DNA of 64,000 nucleotides, taken from positions 102,019-166,018 of the forward strand of contig VZDJ01004330.1 of NCBI GenBank assembly GCA_008694505.1, given 5' to 3'. Below the pieces are notes generated by a model that was not told the DNA's origin, did no database searches, and was given only the letters and a program-made list of their open reading frames with translations. A program made the position numbers and the translations under genes. How positions within the stretch are numbered: the first letter of the stretch is position 1; each line of letters begins with the position of its first letter. Below, one piece after another: positions 1 through 21,939 of the stretch. This DNA comes from Cyanoderma ruficeps. Its lineage: Eukaryota; Chordata; Aves; Passeriformes; Timaliidae.

Positions 1-8108
<8,108 letters not shown>

Positions 8109-11100
8109 CTACAAACCACGGCTTAACTGGAGGATTAGCACAACGAGACCATCATCAAATTGAAACGAAAAAATTGAAGGACTCCCCCAGAAATTTCCAT
8201 CAATGTCTATATCTCAAAATTTTTGATTGCTCTTCATAAACCAAACCCCAAAATTCTGTATAGACTGGAAGACTTGTATGAGTGAAATCTCTCCTGACAC
8301 AAACATGAATACCACGATTTAAAGTCAGCAAAAAGACCAAAAAAGTGCAAAAGTTTCTGATGCTTCCATTTAGGCATCTTAAAAGATGTAATTTCAAACA
8401 ACAACATATTGGAAAGAAAAAAGGCAATTTTGTTAAACAGATGTTTTGCACAAATGAATCCTTCTTTCCAGTTCTTGACAATTCATTTTCCAAGATTATC
8501 ATAAACCAGTGTCATAAATGGACCAATTTTAATACATTTAAAAAACAAATCAAAAAATCTACCTGCAGGTTCTTTCTCTCATCCTGCAAAGTTCATAATT
8601 TCTCAGGGCAGGGCCTGACCACTTACCAATTGGTCCTGATTGAAGAAGGGGCTTCAGATGTTTGTGGCAGTGCGAAAACCCCCACAATTATACCAGAATT
8701 TGCTTAAAATCTAAGGGCTAAACACTCGGCACAATAACGAGAGATTTTTTTCCATTGACAAAGGACAGATAGGGTTTGTGATTTTCATCACTTTCTATAA
8801 GCAAATCCCCACTTTAGTTCGCTCTGGAGTTCATTCCCTGGACAGCTCAGAGAGTGGCTGCTGCCATGTCTTAGTAGTGCCACATGTGTCTTCAACACTG
8901 AGAACAAGTGGACCTGATGATGATACACCACTGCAAAAGCAGTTTAAAGAACACACCCTCCAAGAACACATCACCACAACCTTGGTATGTGGGTCTAAGC
9001 ACAAACTACCCTGCCACAAAGCCTTTGCCTTGGAGATTTGGCATGGATGAGATAAAATACAACAAAAAATAGGGGAGAAGTCTACTAGGCCAAAAGCACT
9101 TGGGCCATTTTGGAAAAAAACTCCCTGCTCTATGGCCTTGGGGACAGCTAAGGAGAGCCAGGTAGGTGCCACTGGGATAAAGCCTCCTGAGCCTGTTTGC
9201 TCCAGCCCCACAGGGAGCACCGGCACCCTGGGGAGCGGGCACAGCTCCGTGAGGAAGCAGATTATTTTATGCATGCCACCAGCAATTGAAGATTCTGACC
9301 TCTGCTTTTCTGTGACTCATATTCAATAAATATTTTTTAATAAAACATGCCTCTGTGGTTTTCTAAATCCTCAAAGGAGCAATGCTTAGAGCTAGAAGTT
9401 GTTATAAAGGGGGGGGCGGAATATTTTGGCCCAGTGCGAATTTAAGCCTTGTTAAAAGACATTAAAAGTATGCTGAAGTTCAGATTTTCGTCTTCAAAGT
9501 GCTCCAGTATAAACAAAGCCTAACACAGAAAACATTTTCTGGAAAAACTGACACATTCCATGAGTTCCTGATGAACAAAGTCATGGGGTTCAGTGCCTGA
9601 CATGGCTGTATATAATGCGGCCTCTTAGGAGCACAAGAGAAATGATCCAGGGAAGAGGAGATTGATTTCAAACATCCAACACGTCCTCTGTCCAATATCA
9701 GCAGGAACCTCCACTTTCGTTCCCATGACTGGCATTTCCTCTCCAGGAAGATTTTTTTTCTGTTGAGTTTATACTATAGAGATTAGCTTGGTGTATATTA
9801 ATTTCTAATTCACTTAATCATTTTGAAGGCTCACTTCCTTCCTTTGCTCAGACCCCTTAGTATCACCAAATAAGTTGTTTATTTACATACTTCTGTACCA
9901 GGCACAAAACCTGCTAGACGTGTCAGCAAACTCTTCAAAAAGAATTAGATTTTTGAAATTATTGATAGCAAACCTATCAGATAGCTCCAACCATCAGTGT
10001 AAAGAACCCAAAACAATGTTTTAAGCCAAGAAAGTTATTTTAAATAAAATACATCCATTTTACCACAAACAATTTATTCTCCTGCCCAAACTCATTTTAT
10101 GGGTTACACTCCAAAGTTGAATAAACTTTGAAGTTGAATAAACTGCATCCAGGCTTTAGAGCTCTTCATCTCTTAGCAATTTTTCAGGTGGGCTAGAACC
10201 AGGTATGTTCATTAATTATCATGAAAAAAAAACCTGCAATCTAATTAGCAGCAAATACCTACACACCTGCAGCCTTCCAGCCAGCAGTTCTTCCTTGCCC
10301 AAAAGGAGGGTAAATAAAGGAAATGAAAACTTCCCACCAAAACCAGGCACTTCCAAAAGCCCAACACAGCACCGCTGAAGGAGGCAGCATGCATGCACTG
10401 TTGTCTCCGGCTCAAGCTTCAATCATCATTTTCATGGACCGAAAACTCCTGTTCTCAAGTGCCACTTCCCAAAGAAGAGGAGGAGGAGGGCAGAGGAGGC
10501 TGTGTCTGCAGCCTGGAGTCAGCATCCACCCCTGCCAGCACACACCTGTATCCCTGAACATGGTAGATGTGCCAAGACAGGATGTCCTGGGGACCTGTGG
10601 CTTGGCCACTGGCTGCTACTGCTGGCACCTCAGGGCTCCTGGGGTGAAGGTGAAGTTGGATGTTGAAGGGGTGACGTCAAGTGTGGCATTGGGGATGGAG
10701 GGCCTCTCAACACCAGCAAGCAGGGATGGACCCAGCAGTGGGATGTGCATGGCATTGTCCTCCATGCAACGCACAGCAATCTTAACACGGTCAGCAGCAA
10801 CAATTAAATGATATCTCTAGATATATTTTAGTGTAGCTATTGGCACAGTGAAAGTCTGCATCCTCGGTTTCTATCTCCACATCAAGAAATCAGCTTGGGC
10901 GCCAGGAGAAACATTAATCTTTTTTCTGTGCAAACTATGGGCATAGATGTCTGCACGGAAAAGAAAAAAGCCCGGAAGTCCTTTTTATGAGTCAAATGCT
11001 AATCTGACTAGTAATTCCCTATATCTAATTAGATACTAATTCTCTCCTTCACAGAAATGAGTTGATTAGCAACCACCAACATAACCCAGCATTAACCTTG

Positions 11101-13389
11101 CCACCACAAGAAGAAAAATGGCAGGTTCCTCTCTTACGTCTTGACTGTTTGCTGGGTAAAATAAATGACCACCTTTCATTTGTATTAGAAGTTGACTTGT
11201 TCTCAAACAAAGCAAACACACAAAGGCCTCGGTTGCTTATTTTACAGCACTGTAAAAGCACATTTTACAGCTGTGTTGCAAGCAATCTGTACTCATTAAA
11301 TTATCACTCTGACAGGCTTCCTGTGAAAAGCTGTCAAAGGCAAACATTTTTCACACACAACAAATCACACTTTGCCGGTGCTCTCTCAGACACTGCTATC
11401 TGGAGGGAAGGCAGGCTCTCTCTTCCCTCCAGTTATCTTGTTTAAACTCCCTGGACAATGCCTGGCCCCTCTTGTCGACAGACAGGCACACACATGGTTG
11501 GGAAGGGCTTCACAAACTGACCTGAGAGAGCAGCACGTGGCTCCAAGGTCTCCCTGGTTCTCCTGACGAAGAGCAGAGGCAGCAGAGAGGGCTGGGTTAC
11601 ACACAGAGGGTGAACTACACACAAGGCCTTGGCATAAAATGGCACAGCCAGCTCTGGTCCAACCTGGCCATGCTGTACTGCTTCAACACACCTCAGCCAA
11701 ATCCTGCTGATGCAAAGTCACCCCCTCACTCAAGGTGATGCTCAGGAAGACAAGCTCCAGGCTGAGAGAACTAGCACTGTAGGACCAGAGCCACAAAACC
11801 TTTCCTAACATCAAGAAACAATTTTAAAAATTGCCTGTATTGCAAACTAAATCCTGTGCACGCTACGGGTGTTGATGTTCAAAGGAAGATGACATTTCCA
11901 ATGCTATTAACTTTAAGAGGCAGAAAAGGCAGTAATCTGCAGTCAGGCAATCTACAGCTCTGGGCTCTGTTTAGTCTTTTAACATTTTTGAATTTCAGGG
12001 TAGAACTTCAACGCCCACCACTTGGTGAAAGCCTAGAGATGTCATGAAATGGTAAGAGAGATGGGATGTGACATATGTGCCATCTCTACAATAAAAATCC
12101 TGGGGAAAGAAGTCTCTGCTTTTGAACAAATCCTTCTTTAAAAGAGAACATTGAGAAATATAACCATAGTTACTTGGCAATTTCCTTTTTTGCAAGTAAT
12201 AAGATGTATTACCTCTTTGCATCTTGAGGGCAGACCAGCCCTGCCAGTAACCCAGTGCAAGAGAGCATTTCATCTCCCCAAGGTGCTTCCACATGACATC
12301 AGATTCCACTGCCAGAATAATTCAAAACAATCTTTCTTCCAAATTGCAGATACATGAGCTAACTTAAGAAACACAATCACTCCACCCACTGCAAGACAGA
12401 GTAAATCCCACCTCCAGACAATGCATCTAGTTCTTTTTACTTTTAGACCCAATAAATTTTTGATCTCAGATTGATAGATGTCACCTAAGTAAGAAGGGAT
12501 GCAGTGTTTTCCTATTCCTTGTGCTAACATTTTCAGATATCTCTAGAGTGGGATCTTCACTCAACCGGGCTTTTGCTGAGGAGAGCCCAGTGCTGTAGGG
12601 CACAGTCCCACCTAAAACAAAGGCAGCTCCTGGAAATGAGATAAACACATCAAAGAGGTACATTCTCCTTCACCCACAGACAGGTTTGGCATTTCCATAG
12701 ATACTCTGGCAACACAGGAAAAAGCAGCAAAAAACTGCCTGGTCTAAGCTGCCTCCTGCCACCACTTGCCCTGTGTTAGGACCTGAGCAGTGGTGTCCTC
12801 AGCCTCCCCAGCCCTGCCCCAGGCAGAGTCCTCAGGGCTGAATCCACAGCTAACCACGGCAGGAGTGCAAAGCTGTGCTTTCAATTTCTTTATCTTCGGG
12901 AGCAAAATACATTTATTCCAGGGAATACCTTCACACAGAAGTACAGTGCTCCACAGCACCACACTTACTCCACTAGTAGCCACTACTAAGAGTCAAACAA
13001 TCAGTGACCCAGGGCTCAGCAGCTAAAACTCCCACATTTTATAGAACAAAGGAAACCTTAACTGCAGTGCAAAAAAAGGTCAAGTCTTACCCAAGAGCTC
13101 AGCAAGGCTGCTGAGCCAATGTGCTTGCTACAGACACACATCTGTTAGCCGTGTTCAGGTGTGCTGGTGCCCTTCCAAAAGAACACCAGGGCTGCTACAC
13201 ACCTTTCTGCTCCCAAAAGCCACTAGACATGCTGCATTTCCCAGGTTTCCTTGGTTTAGAGCGGAGTTTTCAATTGGCCTTACTCTGTTTGAGGTTTGCA
13301 AATGAACTACACAAACAGATCCCAAGTAGACGTGCAATTACTCAACCATTTTAAAAAACAAATAAAACTAGGTTCAAGCACACATATGG

Positions 13390-13590
13390 AACATGCTGAA
13401 TTTTTACTGGCACAATTAATTAGTTTCAGATAATTTGCCACCCAGCTTTTTGAGCATACTTTTAATATATTGTCCAGATCATGATTAATTAAGGACCGTC
13501 TGTCTTACCAAAACCTTTAATTTGCTTATCTGTACAGACAATTATGCTTTCTAGTGTGAGAACACTGCCACAAAGAGATTAATTATATTT
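13390..13590. promoter_or_regulatory. A/T-rich block with TAATTA cluster in intron 2
   Basis: Three TTAATTA-type sites (13416-13423, 13483-13493, 13577-13586), further ATTA cores and a catgattaat segment lie within 200 bases of non-repetitive sequence. This composition is common in conserved homeodomain-bound elements but also arises by chance in A/T-rich introns. Confidence 0.3.
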
Positions 13591-15480
13591 TCTCCTTAGA
13601 AGGTCTACTCATAAAATGTCCACAACAGCAAGATGGATTCCCAGACAAATGCTCCTGCCCAAGCCACGGCCCCGCAGGCTCCATCCCTGTGTTTTCCAGA
13701 GGTGCATCTGCAGATGCAAACTCCACCCTGCAGCTGCTCCTACCATGTGAAGCAAAATTCAATCCAGACAGATAAATGGAATTTGGGAGAAAAGAGACAA
13801 ATGTTTCACAGCTCTCTTCACCTGGAGGCTGAAGCCATCCACAGCCATGCCACCTAGTCCAAAGGGAGGAATGCAATCATTTTTTTTCTGAATGTGCTTC
13901 ATTATTTTTAATATGCCTTCACTTCCTTTATTGCATATACAGCATTTGTAATTTCCACCAGGGAAAACCAAATCCTAGCTTAACAACCTTTTTCCGGAAG
14001 TGTTGAGAAACCGATGAACACATAGTGTTAACACATTTATTGAATATGAACTCAGAAGGGCAGGGCAGATCCACAAGCTGTTTATCTGTCCTGTTTTCAA
14101 ACATGTGTTAGTACTTACTGACATGGGAAGAACTGAACTCTTTCACAGGGCTTGAAGAAGAACAGGCTAAAATCTTGCCAGTGTCACAGCAACAGCCCCA
14201 ATATGTGAACGCTGCAGATCTGTGAGGAACAACATCTCCCTAAACTTTGCTTGAGTAGTGAAAGTCAAGACAACAAAAACAACTGGGCCACACCCTCATA
14301 GGCTGGGAAAAAACCAAAACCACTAAAACCCAAGATTTCTAGAAGTGCTGGTTTCTGGAGCACTGTGGGGCTATAGGAGTCCAGAAGAGCAGGGCAGAAA
14401 ATAATACACGGCACTAGGCAGCACCACCACACTGAGACTGAGCTTGTTAGAAAACAAGGAGCAATGAAGAAGGACAGCGTGGAGATTGCTGTCTGTGATT
14501 CAAGAAACAAACAGCAGCACATTGCATCCTGCTGTATGTACCAGTCATCCCATGAATTAGGAAAACAGTGAGAAATGCCCTTGGTCACTTCTTAATCCAT
14601 CCTGCTCTGCCACATCCCATGCAGCAGGATGAGCCCAGACTTAGTGGCCTCCTCATCCCTGGTTTCAGGGACTGTCACTGCTCACACATCCCATTTTCTC
14701 CCATAGCTATAACTGAGTTTTCTCCCACTGCTTCCATGTTGTCTCCTCCCCAAGCAGCCGGTCCATCATTCCCAGCACTTCCACCCCCGTGTTTGCAACA
14801 ACTCTTCCTCAATGCAACTCTCTACAGCTGTCTTTTCTTCCTCCATTGTTTGCTCTTCCCTCTACTCCCGCCATGTCTAATTTTCACTGCACCCATTCTT
14901 CAATCTCCTCAGACACACCTGTGATTTCTCAGGTGCTTCAGTCTTTGCCCCATATCTATTTGGAACCAAAACACCAAGTTCCCAGCCCAAACTTCACCTG
15001 GAAGTGAGCTCCTTCAGGCTGCCTCCCACATCCTCCCAACTCAAAACGAACTTTCGGGGACACTCACTAAGGTATTTCACAGGTACATGTTTTCCCAAGC
15101 CTCCCTTCCTACTGCTGTCAGAGTGTGAGGAGGTCCTGCACTACTGAACAGTAGGGATGTCTTTCTTGTTCCCATTACCTCAGTTACCCTCATCTCATTA
15201 CACTTGAAGGGAGAGCTCTCCCAGCTGGGGCTGCCTCTTATTTGTTCAGCCAGCATGTGAGTGGCTGGACACTAAGACATTACAGTACATTAAACACTAA
15301 TAAAATAGCTCCAGTCCTGCACCAGTAGGTTATCACACCCCCAAGCCAAACCACCACCACCAAAACAGGCATCCAGGGGAGCAGCTACCAGGACCATGCA
15401 CATAGGCTTGGTGGCTCCTTTGTGCAGAGAGGAGGAAGAGAGAGTTAATTTTAAACAGACAAACAATAGCTCATTGACTG

Positions 15481-15541
15481 GTTGACGGCAATTAGTAACC
15501 AGAGAGCACCNGTTGACAGCAATTAGTAACCAGAGAGCACC
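15481..15541. other. 30-bp duplication around a single N (probable assembly join)
   Basis: Positions 15481-15510 and 15512-15541 are the same 30 bases with one mismatch, separated by a single N at 15511. The same pattern occurs at 39459-39519. This indicates an unmerged contig overlap instead of a biological repeat. Confidence 0.85.
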
Positions 15542-18500
15542 AGGCACGTTTCCTGTAGCCAAGTACAAAGCCTGTTGCCGGCATCTTTGGTATTGGAAAA
15601 AAAACCCAAAAGGATAACAGCAGTTTACCTGTAACCTTACAACACAGGAGACTTCCAGAACTGCTTTGACCTGAGATCACATAAGTGTTTGATCCCTCCA
15701 AGCCCATACACAAACTGCTTTTGCCCCTTGCTGAAGTCTTTGCTAAGCTACAAGATCTGGTATCTTTTTTTTCCCCCCTAACCAACAGGGCAGAAACCCC
15801 CTTCACCTTGCCCCATGAGATTTCCTACTTCTGCAACAATTTGAACTTTACCTTAGGATCTTTCCAAGCCTCCCAAAAGAGAGATCTGGTTCCCACCACT
15901 GTCAAACATGCATCACCTTCTCAATGAACAAAATTAAAAATTGCGGTGGTGTTATGTACCTCCTTAAAAGCCTCCAGATGGAGAGGAGTCAGCTGAACAA
16001 AACAAAGAATAAACAAACTTCCAAGGCACAGACAGTAGACAATTTGTTGCATTGTTGTTGCGTGGAGTGGGAAAGCACAAACAAAAGCCCACAAGTGGGA
16101 TTTTCTAAAGGAAGTGTGTTGGTGGTTGCTCCCTCCAGCTTCTCCTCAGTCACTCCCTCCCTACTCCTGGTAATCACCAATCCAAAACCAAGTTCAAAGG
16201 ATTGCCTCCCCACAACAGCTTCTTTGAGGTGTATCTTCCCAACATTTTCTGCCCTGGTTGGTGTGAGATTTGGCGCCATGCCTTTCCGGAGAGGGCAGAA
16301 CAAGGCTGTGCCTTCACCTCAATGTCAGTGGCAGAATAGACCAAACCACCCTATTATTTGTACCTTAATGATGTCACGGTCATCAGTGTACTCTTCTGAA
16401 GGTGGGTGGCAAGAGGAGAGCTCTTCCCCACCACACAGGTTTATTCAGAAGCTTGAACTCCATGCAGCTCTGGCACAGCAGAGGTCCACCAGGTTTCTAC
16501 TCAGTGCTCCAGCTGTGCCAACACACGTGGAGCTGCATCCCGCAGATATGAACATGCTGGCAGCCAGTACTGACCCCATGGGTGCCACAGACATGGGGAG
16601 ACCCTGCCAAAGGAGCAGGATGAGGGCCTAGGTCTCTGCTCTGACAGGCAGTTCCCAGTAAAAGAGTTAATGTGAGATGAAGGTCCCCAAAGGGCAGTTA
16701 TTTTGGTAAGGCAGAGCACCCCGATGGGCTGCCAAATTCTAACTATAGGAGCAGCAGGCTGGGCACCTGTGGGGCTCATCTTTCACTGTTTGCCTCCACA
16801 CTGCCTGAAGCAGTAGAAAGGACACTATCAAAAGCTCTCCCTTGTCCCTTCTGTGTCCTTCCCAGTTACTAATACATCCCAGCTATGCATCCCACTACAC
16901 CAGCCCATCTCCCCAGTAACTCGTACCTGGAGACAGCAGCTGGAAGCGAAGGGTTATCTGAATAACAAAACCTAAATTCAGAAATGGACCCCAGGCATCT
17001 TCCTCCAGTTTCAGCAGACCTTGGAAGCTTTTTGGCCAATGCTCTCCTGACCAGTCTCTCAGGTTCAACCGCAAGCCAGTTATTGGAAGAAATTCATGCA
17101 CCCAGGAGTAACACAAGGCTCTCACTACAAGGTCAAGGGCACCCTGGGATGCTTCAAAGATGCTCATCATGATGACACTTTGTACCTGTAGCTACCCTGT
17201 CCAATACAAACATGGAGCCCAGAAACAGGAATCCCTCTCCAGCCCCTCTGCCTGCTCCCTGTACAGCAGAGGGGGTGTGTGCATCATGGACTTAGAGACC
17301 CCTGGCCAGCTCTTTCTTCTTGGACTTGGTTTCTTTCCACTTATTCTCCCCAATGGGTTTCCTTTTACACTTCTGTATTTGTTCTATCTTAAATGCTAAT
17401 GGAAAATTCAGGGAGACTGGATCAGAAATGGAACTCTTGGCATTTAATCGCTTCCCAGATGCTGGCTCAGGTTGTACCATTTGATACAAATCCTTCTGTC
17501 ATCTGGGCATTGGGAACACCAAACCTACTGCCAGCCCAGCCCAGAGACAGAATATCTCACACACTTCCCTCCTGTACAATGACGGTTGCAGGAGTTTGCT
17601 GCCTTGCCAAAGTCTAGAGTGCACAGAAGGGACAAACTTGGTTTAAGTGCAACAGCAGAAGTGCTTGTGCAATACAGGGGCAGGAGAAACAAAGAGCTTG
17701 TGGGACTCAGCAGCCTCTCTATTTTTCCCCTCAGAAAAGGGCTTGGCACAACAGTCACATCTTCCAAGAGATTCAGGATGTGTCTTTAAAAAGTAAAAAG
17801 TAAGAACACCTTATCTAGGAAGCAACAGAACAGCGGAAATGCTGCAGAAGAGTTATGGGCTATGTCCTGTCCTGGCTCCAATTCCTCAAAACAGCTGAGC
17901 AGTTTCCCCAAAGCAATGCTGGCTAGCACAGATCCTGGCATGGAAAACTTCAGCCTCAAAGGGCAAAAGAGGTGAAAGTTCGAATTTAATACATGGAACT
18001 GAGCTTTTATGCAGTCTTAATGTCACCATTAATTCTATTAACATTATTAATCCCCAAGAGAGTGAAAGGGAGGGCAATAAGTTGTGAAGATAAGACAAGG
18101 CACAAGACATTTTATGAAAAAAAAGGAGGGCATGTTTAAATCCCTGACTGGTATAGCTCCTTCTGTGGCATGAGATGTCACCACACTCAGTTGCAGCTTT
18201 CCCATGAATGTCATTGTCACGGAGGGAGACACTTACATGGCCAGAAAATTTTACCCACTAATTCCTAAATGAAGCCAATAAATATATCTGAGATTAACCA
18301 GCAAATCTTCACCTCTAAAATCATTTAGCAATGATGAATCCACAAAGTATTTTTTGTTTTAACAAAAAAGCATTTCCCTTGCCACTGAAAAGAAATCTCT
18401 TACTGCTACGCTGGCATCAGGCTAGAGGTTTAAATTACAACAGGAGAGACCTCCAGGAGCATACATACCTGTACTGTAAGCAAATATTTAGACAGGATAT

Positions 18501-21500
18501 GTAAGATATGGGACTCCTGAGCTCACAAGTTCTCCCAGTGCCTGCAAACCAAATACGCACAGGAGGAACTGACACTGTCATATTATGCACTGGGAGCCAA
18601 AATGACTCCTGGTCAGCCCTTTTGGGATGGATAATCAGCAGATTGTTCCATGCTCCTGATTAAAGAGGAGATAATCCATTTCTGTATGGCTTTGGTGTCA
18701 GATCAGAGCAATTCTGGCAACAGTTCCAACAGCACACTGCACTCCAGCAACAGCTGATGCAAACACTCCAGAAGCCACAGGGCATCCCAGCCTCCATCCA
18801 AAGGACGTGCCGCCACTTGGACCGTCCTTCTGGAGCAGCAACTGCTGCAAAGGTCAAGCACATGACGGAGGAAGGACAGGTCTGCCTCTCTTCCCAGACC
18901 TGAATGTCAAGGCTGGGAGATTAGCAGCCAGAGAACCCACAACAAATATTTCAAAGGGTTGGAGGACAGGGTTTGCTGTTTGGATTACATCCCGGAGTGG
19001 CCGATCGCAGGCTGGGGATGTGTCACCCCGCAAGAGAAGTGTCCACTCCACTTGAAGCGGATTTGGTCTCTGTAATAACTCATCCTGTCTACTCAGTCAC
19101 TCTGCAAGGCTGTAGCACAGAGGATTTCATGTTAAACTAACAAAGGTGTACGGCTCATTTTTGCCAGTTTTATTTCTATTTGAATGGATTTAGCTACAAG
19201 TGACAAAGAAGCCCTGAAGAGCTGCAAACAGTAATATCAGAGCTTGGGCCCATGCAGATGAGTAGCTCTGGAAGGGATTGTGTCCTTTTCCAGTCTCATC
19301 CCTAAGGATCAGGACAAATATATGGGTCTTGATTGCCTCTTCTTCCTGTAGTTTGGGTACATTAGATCAAAGTGTGGGATGAATCATGCTGGGCAAGAGG
19401 AACTCTAATGTGCAAGACCCAACTGACCACAGCTGATCTGATGGCCAAGCACCAAGACCAAAGGAAGGAAACGTCATTCCACAAGCAGCCGAACATTCAA
19501 CAGTAGGCTCTTAAACAAATAAAACACAGAAGTCTAGGGCATGGAACTCCAACATTTTTGCAGAAAAGTCTGAGGACCTCAGCAGGAAGACTCCTTAACC
19601 TTCCCCAGCAACCAGCAGGAAGGTGTGCCTTCAGCTTCCAGGTGACTAGGCCACAGGGAGAGAGGCAGTCATGATTAAAAGCCACCCAAGAGGTAAATGA
19701 TGGAGGATGGTAATCAGTTCATCTCTACTTCCACCCCAGGTAAGATTTAAAAAATCCCTAAATCAGCTTTGTCTACAGCAAATGAAGATTTAGCTCTGAT
19801 ATTAGCACTCAAAGACAGAGTCATTAGGCTTTGGGACAGGCTGAGGAGGTAGCCAATTCTCCTTCATTAGTTTCATATGAGGCAGAGACACACCCTTGAG
19901 GGACAGGCCAGGCACAGTAAACCCAGCTTTCAAAAACAGCTGGACAACATCACCCCCTTCCAGACTCGCCACTCAAGGACTTCCCAGGCTAAAGTGAGAG
20001 CGAGACCAGCACAGAGGATGCTCTGAGGGGCTGACAGGAGAACCACAGAGCACAGACAGAATAGCTCGTGCAGGCTGCCTTCCAAAGTTCACCTATTTTG
20101 AAGCCTTGTCCTTTGACAGGCATCCATCTCAGCTTGGTTCAATGTCCCCCTGCCCTCACACAGCCCTGCAGCCATCTCTACCCCCACAAAGGGGCAGATG
20201 CACCTCACAGGATGTCTGCTCCACGTCAAGGATGCTAATGCAGTGACCCATGCATGCTCTTTGTTTTCCATGCAGCATTTCAAAAAGCCTCGTCGTTCAT
20301 TTAAGGTGAAGCAGATGCTGTTCCTCTGGTCTCTTTGAACAAGCTTATCTATGGGCTGGATTTCATTAAGTGTCTTGTTCTGCATTTAATAAGCTTGCAA
20401 GTCTAGACACTTTGGTTCTCCCTCTATCACCCCTTTGGTGTACCAGCAGGTAGAGACAACAGAGGTTAAGAGGGAAATATTTAGCCAGCAGATTTAGATG
20501 CTATCAAGATGATTGCATAATTCTACTTTGACTCACTGCAATTTCATACCCAGGGATTTTTTATCTCACCCTAGTGCCAATCTCTTTTGGAAGCAAGAGA
20601 CTGCTACCCACTGTAGTGGTGCAGAGGAGGTTGCTGGAAGGTTCAAGGCACAGACTTTGGGATATCCATAGAAAACTCATGTTGAACCAATGACCAAACA
20701 AGGGAACAAATGTCCAGAGGAGCTGCATGGGAGACCTGTCCTTTACCACAGAGTGTGACAAGAGATGTACAAGCAGAACTGTGTGAGCAACCCAGTCCAC
20801 TTGGGTTGTCAGATACTTCCATATGCAGTTGGCTGTCACCTCACTCCCCCAGCCAACAAGGACAATCCAAGCAGCAGCCTGACATCCTGCTCCTCCTCCC
20901 CAGATGCCCAGGCAACAGGGAGCTGCAGTGTCTGGGAGCACTGAGGCACCTACAAAGCCCCACAGGAACCAATCAAGAGCTCAAAAGCAAACCAAGAAAT
21001 GCCCTGGGACCTCAGCCAGGTGCTCTGCCCGCTGTCTAGGCATCGACTTCAGCTGTTTGAAGAGGTGGTCTCAAAGGAAAAACACAGGGCTGCAAGGTGG
21101 GCAGTGCTGGCTGTATGCCAGCCACCTCCAAAGGGAACTTCTCCTGCAGTTCCCATGAGCTAGGCATGCCCTATGGAGAGCCAGTCTGACAGGACACACT
21201 GTGGACCCAAGGGCAATACCCAGACCAGTCATTTGCTTATCTGTCAGCAGTTATCATCACTCCAGCGATGGGAACTCAGCCAAGACTTGTTCATTATGGT
21301 TCTGACCCTGCATCACACTTGAACCCTCAGCCTCCACACAAAACCACTCTCTGTTTATCTGCTGCTCTGCTTAGCCCCAAAGGCTAAAAGTGAGATGGAT
21401 ACAAATCCTGTGGGTTCACAACATGCTGGGAAAGATGAGCATTGTTGTGGATCGGGGCTGCAAGATGTGCACGTTACAATTACCCGTGCTGCAGGGATGT

Positions 21501-21780
21501 ACCAACAAAACCAACTGCAATCTTACATTAGAACAAAATGGCTTTTCAAAAGATTAATCAGAAAGAAAGATCTCTCTCTTCGGGAAACGAGCAGCCATAA
21601 TCAGCAAATACTTCTCTCTCACGGGATTGCAAAACAAGGCATGCTCTGCCCCCTGAGCCGAGTCATGAACTTTCCCAGCAAAGGGGGAGAAAGAGCAGAA
21701 CAACTGCACAGAAGACGACAGGATGGGGATTTTTCACATTTTTATCCCAAGGAGAGAAAGTTTGAGGTCTCTGCACTTAC

Positions 21781-21939
21781 CATCAAACTTCTTGTACCGG
21801 GAACTAAACATGTTTTGTAGGTGATTGCTAAGCTCTGTGACAGCGTTTCTGAAGTCGTGTTTACTCTGCTGACTGTACTTCTCCTCCATTTCTTGAGAGC
21901 AGCATGTGTAGCCTTGCGAGCAGACTTTCAAGTGGTCAC
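21781..21939 (-). CDS. GPC4: Glypican-4 (GPC4), exon 2
   Basis: This 159-base internal exon encodes the last two bases of codon 57, residues 58-109 and the first base of codon 110. The acceptor is a pyrimidine-rich tract ending ctgcttttcag and the donor is gtaagt, both strong and both phase 1. The peptide begins GDHLKVC and contains [19 protein letters not shown], the cysteine cluster (Cys63, Cys69, Cys70) of the glypican core, and ends SSRYKKFD. These cysteines form conserved disulfides in the folded glypican ectodomain (family knowledge). Joining to exon 1 recreates Gly57 and joining to exon 3 recreates Glu110, giving an uninterrupted glypican reading frame with the family's usual exon length. 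No frameshift or premature stop is present. It is isolated by 35.8 kb of intron 1 and 13.7 kb of intron 2. Confidence 0.97.

Noticed and set aside
15924..16631. Open frame of 235 codons on the plus strand
   Set aside because: Composition is not protein-like, there is no recognisable domain, and it lies within GPC4 intron 2. Chance opening is the simpler reading.
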